A stretch of 64,000 bases of DNA from Bacteroidales bacterium (GTDB lineage: Bacteria; Bacteroidota; Bacteroidia; Bacteroidales; UBA3824). The translations under genes and the position numbers were made by a program. The notes below the pieces were generated by a model. The model saw only the letters and a program-made list of their open reading frames with translations. It ran no database searches and had not been told where the DNA came from. Shown in pieces: positions 9,301-17,485 of this stretch (its first letter is position 1; every line of letters begins with the position of its first letter). The DNA lies in assembly GCA_016286055.1 (NCBI GenBank), contig JAEERW010000010.1:1-64000 (forward strand), given 5' to 3'.

Positions 9301-10960
9301 TAAGTACATCTATAGAATCGTGGAGAATGTTGATGCGCTTTAAATCGGCGTGTTCCACCTTTAACGAGCATTTCGCTTTTAAAATATCCCCACCAAAGTT
9401 TACAAGGCCAGCAAAATCGAGGTCGAGATTTGGATCTTTCACAGAAAACACTCCATCAAAATCCTCTCCCGAAAATTTGCCGTTGATATTCATCCCTGTA
9501 TAATTATAACCTAGCAAACCAAGCGAATCTACGGCACCTTTTACAATGCCATTGACTCCGCCGTCGGCTGTAATATAGATATTTACAGTGTCGGACGTGG
9601 TAAGTAAACCAAAATTTTCGCGGTCGCCAGTAACAGAACCAAGATTAAGTTTCTTGGCATCAATAATACCTTGAATATTAGTTACATCGTTTTCGGTTAC
9701 AAGAGTAACGTCGGTGCTGATATTACCAAGGTTTGAGGTAAGGTTGCCGTCGAGGGTTAGATTGTCGGCTTTTCCCGTCACCAGAGCCGAAAGATTCACT
9801 GTACCAAGTTCGTTAAGAGCATCAGGAAGTTCAAGAATAAGTTCATCGCTGAATGGCTTATAAAGAGTGTTGATATTATCCTGCGAAGTGGATAACTCAT
9901 TGATGTCCAAATCAAAATAAGAATGATTAATATCTGGTAATCCTTGAATAAAACCATCGGCAGTTAAACGGGTGGCATCAAGATAGGCAACTCGTAAACT
10001 TTGGATATTCAAGCTGCTAACAGGACCATAAACTACAGTGCTGATATTCGGCGCAATGCCATATCCATAGAGAGGTTCGGCAAAACGGCCGATATCGTCA
10101 ACACATAGCCTCGACCCCTCGTTGATTTTTGCTCCGAGAACAACTTTGTTGCAAAAATCTGAAAAATCGTCAAAACTATTGCAATGAAAATTAAGACTGT
10201 CGGCGCTAAGGTCGGTATTAGGAGTGCGAAGTACAAGATCCTTAAGCAATATGCCTTTGTCAGGACCTACAAAAGCGTTGGCAGCAAGTTTCCGCAATTC
10301 AAATCCGCAATGCTCTTTGGCAGTAAGAGAATCTATCTGCAAACTAATCTCAGTTTTTTCGTTGATCATAAAATTCTTGCCCAGAAGAGTAACACCGCTT
10401 AGCTGCAAATTGTCAAAATCCATAATTGGAGAATTTCCAGCCGGAGTTTTTGAAATCAAACGGTAATTGATATTTGCGAGCATCAGCTTGCCTACCTCAA
10501 TTTTAAACTTGGTATCAGAAGTGGAGGTATCCACCTGCAACGAATCATTGTCCGAGAACAAAAATGAGTAGTTATAATTGCCAGACGAGTCGGCAATCAT
10601 ATTCAACACCACGTTACGCACCTGAGCCTGAGCTATATGGTAATAGTTTTGCGATATGCCAAAAGATTTGAGCCGAGCCTCTATACTACCAGCATATAGT
10701 AATGTATCGTGGTTTAAATCAGCTACATATATATCTTTAAAATCTACGCTAAGTTTAAAAAGATTAATAAAGACCTTTGAAATGGTAATATCAGCACCAG
10801 ATTTCTCCGACAGATGAGAAGCCACCTTCTCTGCCACATAGGTTTGGGCAGTCTCACTCGACAAAACAATAGTGATAGCCGCTATGAGCAATAGTGGAAC
10901 ACCCGCCAAAGTTATCCACAATGCGGTGAAGAGCTTTTTAATTTTACTTTTAGCAGCCAT
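6392..10960 (-). CDS. tamB: TamB-family translocation/assembly or lipid-transport protein
   Basis: A very large (about 1520 residue) AsmA/TamB-type envelope protein. An N-terminal basic stretch and a single membrane helix (about residues 10-30) anchor it in the inner membrane. The long middle consists of beta-rich repeats expected to form a hydrophobic groove spanning the periplasm. The last 400 residues match the TamB (DUF490) domain, with typical phrases such as GNLTVEKGEYLFTMQNV and EVSFGVKLDG. Family members help insert outer-membrane proteins or move phospholipids to the outer membrane. I start at the ATG at 10960 rather than 10987, because the nine extra residues lie very near a TTACTTTG promoter-like element. 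It is upstream of the M15 peptidase. Confidence 0.88.
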   Translation of the reverse strand: MAAKSKIKKLFTALWITLAGVPLLLIAAITIVLSSETAQTYVAEKVASHLSEKSGADITISKVFINLFKLSVDFKDIYVADLNHDTLLYAGSIEARLKSFGISQNYYHIAQAQVRNVVLNMIADSSGNYNYSFLFSDNDSLQVDTSTSDTKFKIEVGKLMLANINYRLISKTPAGNSPIMDFDNLQLSGVTLLGKNFMINEKTEISLQIDSLTAKEHCGFELRKLAANAFVGPDKGILLKDLVLRTPNTDLSADSLNFHCNSFDDFSDFCNKVVLGAKINEGSRLCVDDIGRFAEPLYGYGIAPNISTVVYGPVSSLNIQSLRVAYLDATRLTADGFIQGLPDINHSYFDLDINELSTSQDNINTLYKPFSDELILELPDALNELGTVNLSALVTGKADNLTLDGNLTSNLGNISTDVTLVTENDVTNIQGIIDAKKLNLGSVTGDRENFGLLTTSDTVNIYITADGGVNGIVKGAVDSLGLLGYNYTGMNINGKFSGEDFDGVFSVKDPNLDLDFAGLVNFGGDILKAKCSLKVEHADLKRINILHDSIDVLNFALTADLEGSDVDNVNGNLILTEKLNFLRDGELFSIDEFRVRAFIDQYICGLPLRSVELRSDYVDADLKGLLRSDQLARIMSNFAYMVLPSLNYEDSAAVNRAKQRLAQTTTRRRRTSSFNDPDFQRNLGNNFDFSINFKNPSTVTEFFIPELFISDRTSIKGGFNTLRRHIYTDIQTDSLKYNDYCADNLNVSVHALGRDFILDVTADSVDVSKDLRIKNPSINITARNDTASYMFSWFNTDSVKNEGTINGNVVLRQHYLPSHFPIIETTVHPSSLYILNSKWDIKESTVAIDSTDIDIKDFGLFAENQQITLDGTISADPEKNFIANIQNFNLEFLNKFVGGLNIKGVLSGNTDVKNVYGDIPLFRSHNTIENLVYNDVNLGNVVANCDFQPIDSLIKIDIFTKRRLLNKELMDKDTLMPIHGFGTCNIQSKEIDFTLNILSLPFNTFRPFYENYIKSSNYTNLSGYARVKGKIEDPKVMAQLSVHGGNFRIMSLGTQYDINDSLGITLDNNLIKIHKTTLYSDRKSGSAILQGTIAHHNFEDIDMNLSLAVKNFMFLNAKQTDTSLFYGKAYASGNIFLRGNPLRMIDVDGRVKTEKNTIVYLPMYGASDVDATNEFMTFVSHDTLHFQNQRHGADLSGLKMNFNLEVTPDAEVQVILDETTGNILKASANGDLRLVVSSAGDFSMFGNLTVEKGEYLFTMQNVISKKFEVVKGGLLRWNGDPMDAVVDISAVYKLRRVNLYNLMVDEDYRNKKVPVQCLLNMKGDLNEPEVSFGVKLDGNYDDIQTQLSNLDEGNINKQVISLLLLSQFQPLPGLQNQENSLFTYNPGEIVSNQINHWLSDISDKVDVGVNYSLGDQSTSSELEVALSTQLFDDRVTVSTNVGVGGESKTTTSNRTNNVVGEVEVDVNLNKSGTVKLKVYNKANEDELDQAPYTQGVGISFKKEFNNRHDLFVRKKKTKIKTP

Positions 10961-11080
10961 ACATCTTATATTGTTATAAAAATGCAAAGTAACTAAAAAA
11001 AAGTATCACAACATTGACACCAATGTTTAAAAATTCTTATTTTTTTTAAATAAAAAATTTCATTCAATAATATAAAGTTG

Positions 11081-11088
11081 TAAATTTG
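11081..11088 (+). promoter_or_regulatory. TAAATTTG -10 element for the lipoprotein at 11122
   Basis: TAAATTTG 33 bases upstream of the ATG, divergent from the tamB promoter region. Confidence 0.5.
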
Positions 11089-11121
11089 CAACCGTAATTA
11101 ATCATAATAAACACAACCAAA

Positions 11122-11583
11122 ATGAAAAAACTCTTTACAATCTTATGCAGCGCAGCAATGCTTTGCTCGTGCGGAGGCAACCAAGGAGGCGCATCAAACG
11201 ATTCGCTTGAAGGCGTGTATTCAGTCGACATCTCCAATGCAGAATCGTTATTCGAAAACGAATTCCAAATCCCAACCGCAATGATATCATCATTGCTCTC
11301 TCAGGTAGACTTAACCGTAGAGTTTAAAGACTCCAAAGCCACTATTGACGCCGGAACAATGGCTTCAACTGTAATCAAAACCGCCACCGCTGGAAAATAT
11401 TCGCTGCCTGTATCTTTAGATTATAAAATCGAAAACGACAGCGTGTTGTACATCAAACAAGAAGGCGAAGATTTCAAAGAAGCGGGCATTGTTACACGTG
11501 TAGGCGACAATTTCGACAAAGTAATCTACAAAACCAAGTTTAAATCGGTTAGCGGCACTCTCGAACTCAACCGTCAAAAATAA
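11122..11583 (+). CDS. Small lipoprotein, 153 aa, unknown function
   Basis: Signal sequence with a lipobox (LCSC, Cys about residue 17) followed by a Gly/Asn/Ser linker. The mature part is a short, probably beta-rich domain without motifs known to me. It stands alone behind its own promoter, divergent from tamB; the A- and T-rich run just after the stop may end transcription. Confidence 0.7.
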   Translation: MKKLFTILCSAAMLCSCGGNQGGASNDSLEGVYSVDISNAESLFENEFQIPTAMISSLLSQVDLTVEFKDSKATIDAGTMASTVIKTATAGKYSLPVSLDYKIENDSVLYIKQEGEDFKEAGIVTRVGDNFDKVIYKTKFKSVSGTLELNRQK

Positions 11584-11699
11584 AGGAAATAGTAAAAAAA
11601 AATATTTTTTTTTTTCAATTCCCGAATTATTAGGCAACTAAACAAGTGTATTAACCGTTAAATAAAAGAAAAAAATTAATTTAATAAATTTATTTTATT

Positions 11700-12125
11700 A
11701 TGAAAGTATTTAAAATTTTATTCGCAGCCCTCGTAATGTCATTCATCACAACTGCTTCAAACGCACAAGGATGGATTGAGGAGGAAGATCTCCAAATCTT
11801 CGGCAACACTCGCGCTCTTTCCGCTCACAACGATGTGGTTAAGTTCGCTAAAACTAACAAAGTAACAACCCAGGAAATAACCATCACAAACACTCTCGCA
11901 GTAGAATTGGAAATTGTTGGATTTGTTTCGCCCGCAGGTGTAACAGTTCTGCCAAAAAGCAAAACCATATCCCCCAACTCTTCAAGTTCTCTCACCGTTT
12001 CGCTCTATCCCGACATTGCTGGCGATAACGTTGAAAACGAAGTTATTGTGGTAAGAACAAAACCCACAAGTGGTGCTAATTCTGGCAAAGTGGGCGAAAA
12101 AACATTCAAAATCAGATTTGAATAG
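11700..12125 (+). CDS. Secreted Ig-like (DUF1573-like) protein
   Basis: A 141-residue exported protein: signal peptide ending near SNA-Q (residue 22-23), then one domain with the pattern of an all-beta, DUF1573/ASPM-like fold, including ITITNTLAVELEIVGF and the regularly spaced hydrophobics of an Ig-like sandwich. No catalytic residues are evident. Such domains often act as adhesion or assembly modules (family knowledge). It is followed by a strong terminator, so it ends its transcript. Confidence 0.65.
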   Translation: MKVFKILFAALVMSFITTASNAQGWIEEEDLQIFGNTRALSAHNDVVKFAKTNKVTTQEITITNTLAVELEIVGFVSPAGVTVLPKSKTISPNSSSSLTVSLYPDIAGDNVENEVIVVRTKPTSGANSGKVGEKTFKIRFE

Positions 12126-12151
12126 AATTCTCCCTAAAAATAGTTTTTAAG

Positions 12152-12183
12152 AAAAGCCTCCGCCCAAACGGAGGCTTTTTTTT
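12152..12183 (+). terminator. Rho-independent terminator
   Basis: GCCTCCG and CGGAGGC pair around a CCCAAA loop and are followed by eight or more T. Confidence 0.85.
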
Positions 12184-12235
12184 AAAAAAAGAGTTTTTTT
12201 TCCTAAAAAAACTTTTCACAACCGAAAAAATTTTA

Positions 12236-12243
12236 TATATTTG
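12236..12243 (+). promoter_or_regulatory. TATATTTG -10 element for the nfeD-flotillin pair
   Basis: TATATTTG 23 bases upstream of the ATG at 12266. Confidence 0.55.
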
Positions 12244-12265
12244 TAGAAACATAACAAATAGAAAT

Positions 12266-12838
12266 ATGGAAATTTTAGAAACATGGTACGCTATGCCGTG
12301 GCTGCCCAAAATCTATTGGGGAGTGGCTGTGATAAGCACTATTGCTTTCGTCATCATTTTTGGAATGAGCCTGATGGGGTCGGATAGCGACTCCGACTCT
12401 GACGGAGATGCCGACGGCGACAACGACCTAGGGTCTTATATACTAAGTATTAAATCTATCATTGGATTTATGGTGGCAGCCTCGTGGATAGGAATAGTCA
12501 CCATCCACAACGGCCTTCCAATTTGGGTTACAATACTTGTTTCATTATTGGCGGGCGTGATAATGACAACTATAATAGTAATTTTACTCACTTTCTTTGC
12601 GCGGATGCAATATAGCGGCACACTTGCCACATCCGACACCATAGGCGCAACCGGCGAAGTATACCTTTCGATTCCTCCAACAAAAAGCGGAAAAGGCAAA
12701 GTGCAAATTAATGTTCAAAGCGCAGTGCGCACATACGATGCCATTACTCTTGGCGACGAAGAACTTCACCAACACGACAAAATTAGAGTGAAAGACATTG
12801 ACAACGACGACGTACTAATTGTAGAAAAAATATCATAA
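12266..12838 (+). CDS. NfeD-like membrane protein (YuaF type)
   Basis: Partner protein of flotillins. Residues about 14-36 form a first membrane helix, then comes a striking Asp/Ser/Gly-rich stretch (about residues 38-55) that may bind cations. Two more helices follow (about 60-80 and 88-112), and a C-terminal OB-like domain (about 120-190) contains GATGEVYL and GKVQINV, the NfeD signature. The gene stands 37 bases upstream of a flotillin gene, the usual nfeD-floT arrangement, and both probably work in organising membrane microdomains. Confidence 0.82.
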   Translation: MEILETWYAMPWLPKIYWGVAVISTIAFVIIFGMSLMGSDSDSDSDGDADGDNDLGSYILSIKSIIGFMVAASWIGIVTIHNGLPIWVTILVSLLAGVIMTTIIVILLTFFARMQYSGTLATSDTIGATGEVYLSIPPTKSGKGKVQINVQSAVRTYDAITLGDEELHQHDKIRVKDIDNDDVLIVEKIS

Positions 12839-12875
12839 CTAAATAATTTATAAAACCTTAACACATCAACAAATT

Positions 12876-14438
12876 ATGGGAGACGCAATATTTACGCTAA
12901 TATTTATAGCGTTGGTAGTCAGTTTAATATTAATAGTTTGGTTTGTAAAACGTTACAAACGATGCCCCTCCGACAAGATACTTGTAGTTTTCGGAAAAGT
13001 GGGCAAAGGCTCGGCAGGCACACGCACTGCCAAATGTATTCACGGTGGTGCGGCATTTATTTGGCCTGTAATTCAGGATTACCAATTTCTCGACCTCTCG
13101 CCTATCACCATCTCGGTAGACCTGAAAAAAGCCCTCAGTAAACAGCAGATTCGTGTAAATGTACCTTGCAACTTTATGGTGGGCATCAGCACCGAAGACG
13201 GAGTAATGAACAACGCCGCAGAACGTTTGCTCGGCATCCCTTTAGACAACATCCGCATACTTGCTGAGGATATCATTATCGGTCAGCTGCGTGTAGTAAT
13301 CGCCACCATGACCATCGAGGAAATCAACTCCAACCGAGAGATGTTTCTCCGCAATGTTTCCGACAGCGTAGAACAGGAACTTAAAAAACTCGGTTTGAAA
13401 CTTATCAACGTAAACGTAAAAGACATCACCGACGAGAGCGGCTATATCGATGCACTAGGTAAGAAAGAGGCAGAACGCGCCATCAACAAAGCCAAAATCG
13501 AGGTTGCCGAAGAACAGAAAAACGGTGCAATCGGTGAGGCAAAGTTCCGCAAAGAGCAAAGCATCGAAGTGGCAGCACAAACAGCCGAGGCACAAATCGG
13601 TGTGTCGGAATCGCAAAAAACTCAGCGTATCAAAGTGGCAGCAGCCAACTCAGAGGCGCAAGTGGGCGAGGCAGAGGCACAGAAAAACCAGCGTATCAGC
13701 ATAGCCGCAGCCAACGCAACAGCGGTTTCGGGCGAAAACGAGGCTAAAATACGCGTGGCAAGTTCAGAGGCAGAACGACGCAAAGCCGAGGCAGAGGCAA
13801 ACAAAATAGCAGTTTCGGCAGAAAGAATCAACGAGGCTGAAACTCAAAAATCGGCATACGAGGCTCAGAAACTCGCCGAACTTGCACGTGCCGACCGTGA
13901 GAAAGCCAGCAAAACAGCCGACATCATCATTCCCGCCGAAATCGAACGTCAACGAATTGAAATTGAGGCAGAAGCCGAGGCAGAACGTATCCGCCGTGTG
14001 GCAAAAGGTAACGCCGATTCTATCTACTACGAGATGGAAGCAAAGGCAAAAGGTATGATGGAGGTGCTCGCAAAACAAGCCGAAGGTTTCAACGCAATGG
14101 TAAAGGCCGCTGGCGACAACCCCGACGATGCTGTAAAGATGATGATTGCCGACAAACTCGTGGAGATTGTAAAACTCCAAACCGAGGCTGTAAAGAATAT
14201 CAAAATCGACAAGGTTACTGTTTGGGACAGCCTTTCAAACGGCAAATCAAGCACAGCCAACTTTATGTCGGGAATGTTGGGCGCACTACCTCCCATCAAC
14301 GACATTTTCAAATCGGCAGGGTTGGAACTTCCCAACTATCTCAAAGGCAAATCTACCGAAGAACCAACCGAAAAACCTGCACCCGCAGAAACCGAACACC
14401 CACAAACACCCGAAACCACCGAAGAGGTCAAGGGTTGA
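12876..14438 (+). CDS. Flotillin-like SPFH/band 7 protein
   Basis: A 520-residue scaffolding protein of membrane microdomains. One N-terminal membrane helix (about residues 5-25), an SPFH domain (about 30-200, with SVDLKKALSKQQIRV and INVNVKDITDESGYIDALG), and a long helical region rich in Ala, Glu and Lys (about 200-400) that should form a coiled coil. Within it a 22-residue unit of the form AAxxxEAQxGExEAQKxQR recurs about three times in tandem, a feature of flotillin heptad regions but unusually regular here. The tail is Pro/Thr/Glu-rich and probably disordered. Operon partner: the NfeD-like gene upstream. Confidence 0.88.
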   Translation: MGDAIFTLIFIALVVSLILIVWFVKRYKRCPSDKILVVFGKVGKGSAGTRTAKCIHGGAAFIWPVIQDYQFLDLSPITISVDLKKALSKQQIRVNVPCNFMVGISTEDGVMNNAAERLLGIPLDNIRILAEDIIIGQLRVVIATMTIEEINSNREMFLRNVSDSVEQELKKLGLKLINVNVKDITDESGYIDALGKKEAERAINKAKIEVAEEQKNGAIGEAKFRKEQSIEVAAQTAEAQIGVSESQKTQRIKVAAANSEAQVGEAEAQKNQRISIAAANATAVSGENEAKIRVASSEAERRKAEAEANKIAVSAERINEAETQKSAYEAQKLAELARADREKASKTADIIIPAEIERQRIEIEAEAEAERIRRVAKGNADSIYYEMEAKAKGMMEVLAKQAEGFNAMVKAAGDNPDDAVKMMIADKLVEIVKLQTEAVKNIKIDKVTVWDSLSNGKSSTANFMSGMLGALPPINDIFKSAGLELPNYLKGKSTEEPTEKPAPAETEHPQTPETTEEVKG

Positions 14439-14458
14439 ATTTTCTGATACCATTAACA

Positions 14459-14486
14459 GTAGAGACGCGCCATGGCACGTCTCTAC
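14459..14486. repeat. 28-bp palindrome with GTAGAGACG arms
   Basis: GTAGAGACG and CGTCTCTAC flank a CGCCATGGCA centre; only one base pair departs from full symmetry. Short palindromes of this GTAGAGACG...CGTCTCTAC type are recurrent intergenic elements in several bacterial genomes. It lies between the flotillin stop and miaA and is followed by a T-rich run, so it could also act as a terminator. Confidence 0.65.
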
Positions 14487-14516
14487 ATTTTTATTTTGCG
14501 ACATTTTAAGATATCA

Positions 14517-15434
14517 ATGAACCTCATTACAGTATTAGGTCCCACGGCGGGAGGCAAAACATCTTTTGCAGCACACCTTGCGGCAGCACTCAATACCGAA
14601 ATCATCAGCGCAGACTCTCGCCAAATTTATCGTGGAATGGACCTCGGTACAGGCAAAGACATTGCCGACTATACCGTTTGTGGCAAAACCATTCCTTACC
14701 ACTTAATCGACATTATTCCAGCAGGAACAAAATACAACGTTTTTGAATATCAACGCGAATTTTTTAAAGCGTTTGAAGAGATTTCGGCAAAAGGGAAAAC
14801 TCCGATATTATGCGGCGGAACAGGGCTTTATCTCGAATCTGCAATTCGCAACTATCAACTTATAGATGTGCCGCAAAATTCAAAATTGCGTGCCGACCTC
14901 GACAAATACTCTCTTGAAGAACTAAAAATAATGCTCGCAAAAATGCGCACACTCCACAACAACACCGACACCGACACAAAAAAACGCGCAATAAGAGCCA
15001 TTGAAATTGAAACATTTATAAAAGAAAATCCCAAGATAGTCCCCTCCTATCCTAAAATCGACTCTCTGATTTTTGGCATCAAGAATCCGCGACAAATAGA
15101 ACGCGAAAAAATCAAAATCCGCCTCCAACAACGTTTAGACGAGGGTATGGTAGAGGAGATAAAAATGCTGGTAAATTCTGGCATCAATCCCGACGACCTG
15201 ATATATTACGGTCTCGAATACAAATACGTAACTCTCTATGCCATAGGTCAATTAAAATACGAAGAGATGTTTGAGCAGCTATACATAGCAATATGTCAGT
15301 TCGCCAAACGACAAATGACATGGTTTCGACGGATGGAACGCCTCGGCATGTATATATATTGGATTGATGGTCAGTTAGATATGGAGCGGAAAATTAATTT
15401 TGCGGCTGAGGTGTTGCGCAGGAACGGATACTAA
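14517..15434 (+). CDS. miaA: tRNA dimethylallyltransferase MiaA
   Basis: Transfers an isopentenyl group from dimethylallyl diphosphate to A37 of tRNAs that read U-starting codons. The P-loop GPTAGGKT is at residues 8-15, followed by the MiaA signatures ADSRQIYRGMDLGTGK and PYHLIDI, and GGTGLYLES in the middle. I start at the ATG at 14517; an upstream in-frame start at 14472 lies inside the palindromic repeat. Length (305 residues) is normal. Its last 41 bases overlap, tail to tail, the end of queH on the other strand. Confidence 0.95.
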   Translation: MNLITVLGPTAGGKTSFAAHLAAALNTEIISADSRQIYRGMDLGTGKDIADYTVCGKTIPYHLIDIIPAGTKYNVFEYQREFFKAFEEISAKGKTPILCGGTGLYLESAIRNYQLIDVPQNSKLRADLDKYSLEELKIMLAKMRTLHNNTDTDTKKRAIRAIEIETFIKENPKIVPSYPKIDSLIFGIKNPRQIEREKIKIRLQQRLDEGMVEEIKMLVNSGINPDDLIYYGLEYKYVTLYAIGQLKYEEMFEQLYIAICQFAKRQMTWFRRMERLGMYIYWIDGQLDMERKINFAAEVLRRNGY

Positions 15435-15957
15435 ATTCGCATCCGCAATAAAGCTGGTTATAAAAGCCGTTTTCTTTCAGCAACTCGTTTCTGCGCTGTT
15501 GAAGTCCACCCTTGCGCCAATTTTTGGCAAGATAAGTAAGCGAAGGATAATTCTCAACCGCCAAATTGCCAGCAGTGTCTATCTGGTTAAGACTTTTCCA
15601 ACGCGACGACGATAACGATGAAGCTATGGTATCGAAACCATTGTCAGAAGCCACCTTGGCAGTAACCGCAAGACGAAGTTTAAAACATTCCAAACAACGA
15701 CTCCCACGTTCAGGTTGGTCTTCAAGCCCACGAATACGGTCGAGCCATGCGGCATGGTTGTATTCACCTTCCAAAAAATTGATATTAAGTTTTTTACAAT
15801 ACCGTTCTATCTCATTGCGACGAATCACATATTCTGTTTCAGGATATATATTGGGATTGTAATAAAATATAGAAGGCTGTATATCATTGTTAATCAGCCA
15901 TTCCAATATAGGTGCAGAACACGGAGCGCAACAAGCGTGCAATAGGAGTTTCATCAT
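15394..15957 (-). CDS. queH: Epoxyqueuosine reductase QueH
   Basis: Catalyses the last step of queuosine synthesis in tRNA (wobble position 34), reducing epoxyqueuosine with an Fe-S cofactor. The family cysteines are present: HACCAPCS at the N-terminus (residues 7-14 from the first Met), SRCLECFKLRL in the middle and a late CGCEFS. The start is one of two adjacent ATGs at 15957 and 15954. The -10 element lies only about 15 bases upstream, so the leader is very short. The last 41 bases overlap the end of miaA on the opposite strand. Confidence 0.9.
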   Translation of the reverse strand: MMKLLLHACCAPCSAPILEWLINNDIQPSIFYYNPNIYPETEYVIRRNEIERYCKKLNINFLEGEYNHAAWLDRIRGLEDQPERGSRCLECFKLRLAVTAKVASDNGFDTIASSLSSSRWKSLNQIDTAGNLAVENYPSLTYLAKNWRKGGLQQRRNELLKENGFYNQLYCGCEFSIRSCATPQPQN

Positions 15958-15971
15958 TATAGGTTTTTCCG

Positions 15972-15989
15972 CAAAAATATGTAATTTTG
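15972..15989. promoter_or_regulatory. Back-to-back divergent promoters, -10 elements 2 bp apart
   Basis: TATTTTTG on the minus strand (15979 to 15972) serves queH and TAATTTTG on the plus strand (15982 to 15989) serves the beta-helix gene. With only two bases between them, the two polymerases cannot bind together. Confidence 0.55.
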
Positions 15990-16004
15990 GCAAAAAAAAC
16001 AATT

Positions 16005-17336
16005 ATGCGGAAAAACATTCTAATTACAATAGTAACAATCATAATATCAGCATTTTGCTTCTGCCAAGACAATTTTGAATACAATACAGGAGCAAAACTC
16101 GATTTTTCGTGCGACACACTCAAATTCGACACAGTATTTACTGGAGAAAAAAGCAGCATTCACTTTATAAAAATCACTAACAATTCTGGTAAAAACATAA
16201 ATATCAACTCAATACGTTTAGAACACGACGACAATCAAATACATCTCAACATCAACGGTTGGCAAAGTAATTCGGCAGAAAACATCGAACTGCTCAAAGG
16301 CGACAGCATCTTTGTGTTTGCACAGGCTGAACTCAAAATAGGTACTACGAATCATTTGCTCACGAATTCTATAATTGTAAACACAGGCGGTGACAATCAG
16401 AAAGTTATAATAACCGCATACGGCATAAATGTTACAAAACTCAACGGATTGATTACCAACGACACCATTCTTCCTGCCAACACCGCTTATCTGTCGCACA
16501 AAGGAATTAAAATTGATAAAAACGCCAAACTAATTATCAAAGAGGGAGTTGCAATATATTTCAACAAAAACTGCGGAATAGACATTTCAGGGTCGCTGCA
16601 AATAGAAGGGTCTCTTGAAAAACCCGTAAAATTACAAGGAATACGCACCGAACAAGAATACAGCGAAATACCAGCACAATGGAACGGAATCGTATTCAAT
16701 GCCGAATCAAAAACCAGCGCAATTAATTATGCCACAATAAAGAACACACAAACTGCCATCTCAGCCACCAACAACCAAACGCTCACCATTTCCAACTGCA
16801 TAATAGAAAACAACTTTAACAACGGAATTACACTTGAAAACACAAACACACTTATTTACAACACATTAATACACAATTGTGGATCATCTTGCATAAGCAT
16901 CTCGGGGACAGGACAATACAAGATATTCAACTGCACTATGGCAGATTATTGGAACATCAGCTATCGCAAAAATGCAATCTTCGATTGTAATACAGATGTT
17001 CAAAACTCCGACGTGGTAGTGGCAAACTCAATCATCGACGGCAACCATGACAATGAGATAGAAATAAATCAAAAGAGTAATATAATATTCGACAACTGTC
17101 TAATTAAAAGCAATTTAAACCAACAAAACCACTACAACAACTGCACCATTAACCTCGATCCCGAATTTGAAAATCCTGCATCAGCAAACTACATATTGAT
17201 GCCCTCCTCCCCTGCCAAAGACATTGCAAACTACGGATATATAATGCTTTACGATTATCTCGCAACAGATTACTATGGCAATTCACGCACCAACGACAAA
17301 AATCCAGACGCTGGATTTGCCGAATGTATTAAATAA
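16005..17336 (+). CDS. Secreted right-handed beta-helix protein
   Basis: An exported protein of about 443 residues. A signal peptide (about residues 1-21) ends near FCQ. Residues 25-140 resemble an Ig-like DUF1573-type domain (FDTVFTGEKSSIHFIKITN). The remainder has the short, regular turns of a parallel beta-helix, with many Asn at turn positions and phrases such as ISNCIIENN and VVANSIIDGN; the end NPDAGFAE is typical of Bacteroidetes 'right-handed parallel beta-helix repeat' proteins. No catalytic residues could be assigned, so polysaccharide binding or lyase activity is only a possibility. It ends at a strong terminator. Confidence 0.75.
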   Translation: MRKNILITIVTIIISAFCFCQDNFEYNTGAKLDFSCDTLKFDTVFTGEKSSIHFIKITNNSGKNININSIRLEHDDNQIHLNINGWQSNSAENIELLKGDSIFVFAQAELKIGTTNHLLTNSIIVNTGGDNQKVIITAYGINVTKLNGLITNDTILPANTAYLSHKGIKIDKNAKLIIKEGVAIYFNKNCGIDISGSLQIEGSLEKPVKLQGIRTEQEYSEIPAQWNGIVFNAESKTSAINYATIKNTQTAISATNNQTLTISNCIIENNFNNGITLENTNTLIYNTLIHNCGSSCISISGTGQYKIFNCTMADYWNISYRKNAIFDCNTDVQNSDVVVANSIIDGNHDNEIEINQKSNIIFDNCLIKSNLNQQNHYNNCTINLDPEFENPASANYILMPSSPAKDIANYGYIMLYDYLATDYYGNSRTNDKNPDAGFAECIK

Positions 17337-17402
17337 CCATATTTTCACAGATGGCACAATTGTTGATTTTCATTCAGTAGATTAGTTAGGTTGGTTAATT
17401 TG

Positions 17403-17445
17403 GTGTCGCTTGCAGATTTTTTGGCTGTGGCGACACTTTTTTTTT
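17403..17445 (+). terminator. Terminator after the beta-helix gene
   Basis: GTGTCGC (17403-17409) pairs with GCGACAC (17430-17436) and is followed by nine T. The T-run merges directly into the next promoter. Confidence 0.75.
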
Positions 17446-17446
17446 A

Positions 17447-17454
17447 TATATTTG
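17447..17454 (+). promoter_or_regulatory. TATATTTG -10 element for the GWxTD gene
   Basis: TATATTTG 31 bases upstream of the ATG at 17486, directly abutting the T-run of the preceding terminator. Confidence 0.55.
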
Positions 17455-17485
17455 CCGCAGAATACAACATATAATTCAGAAATAT

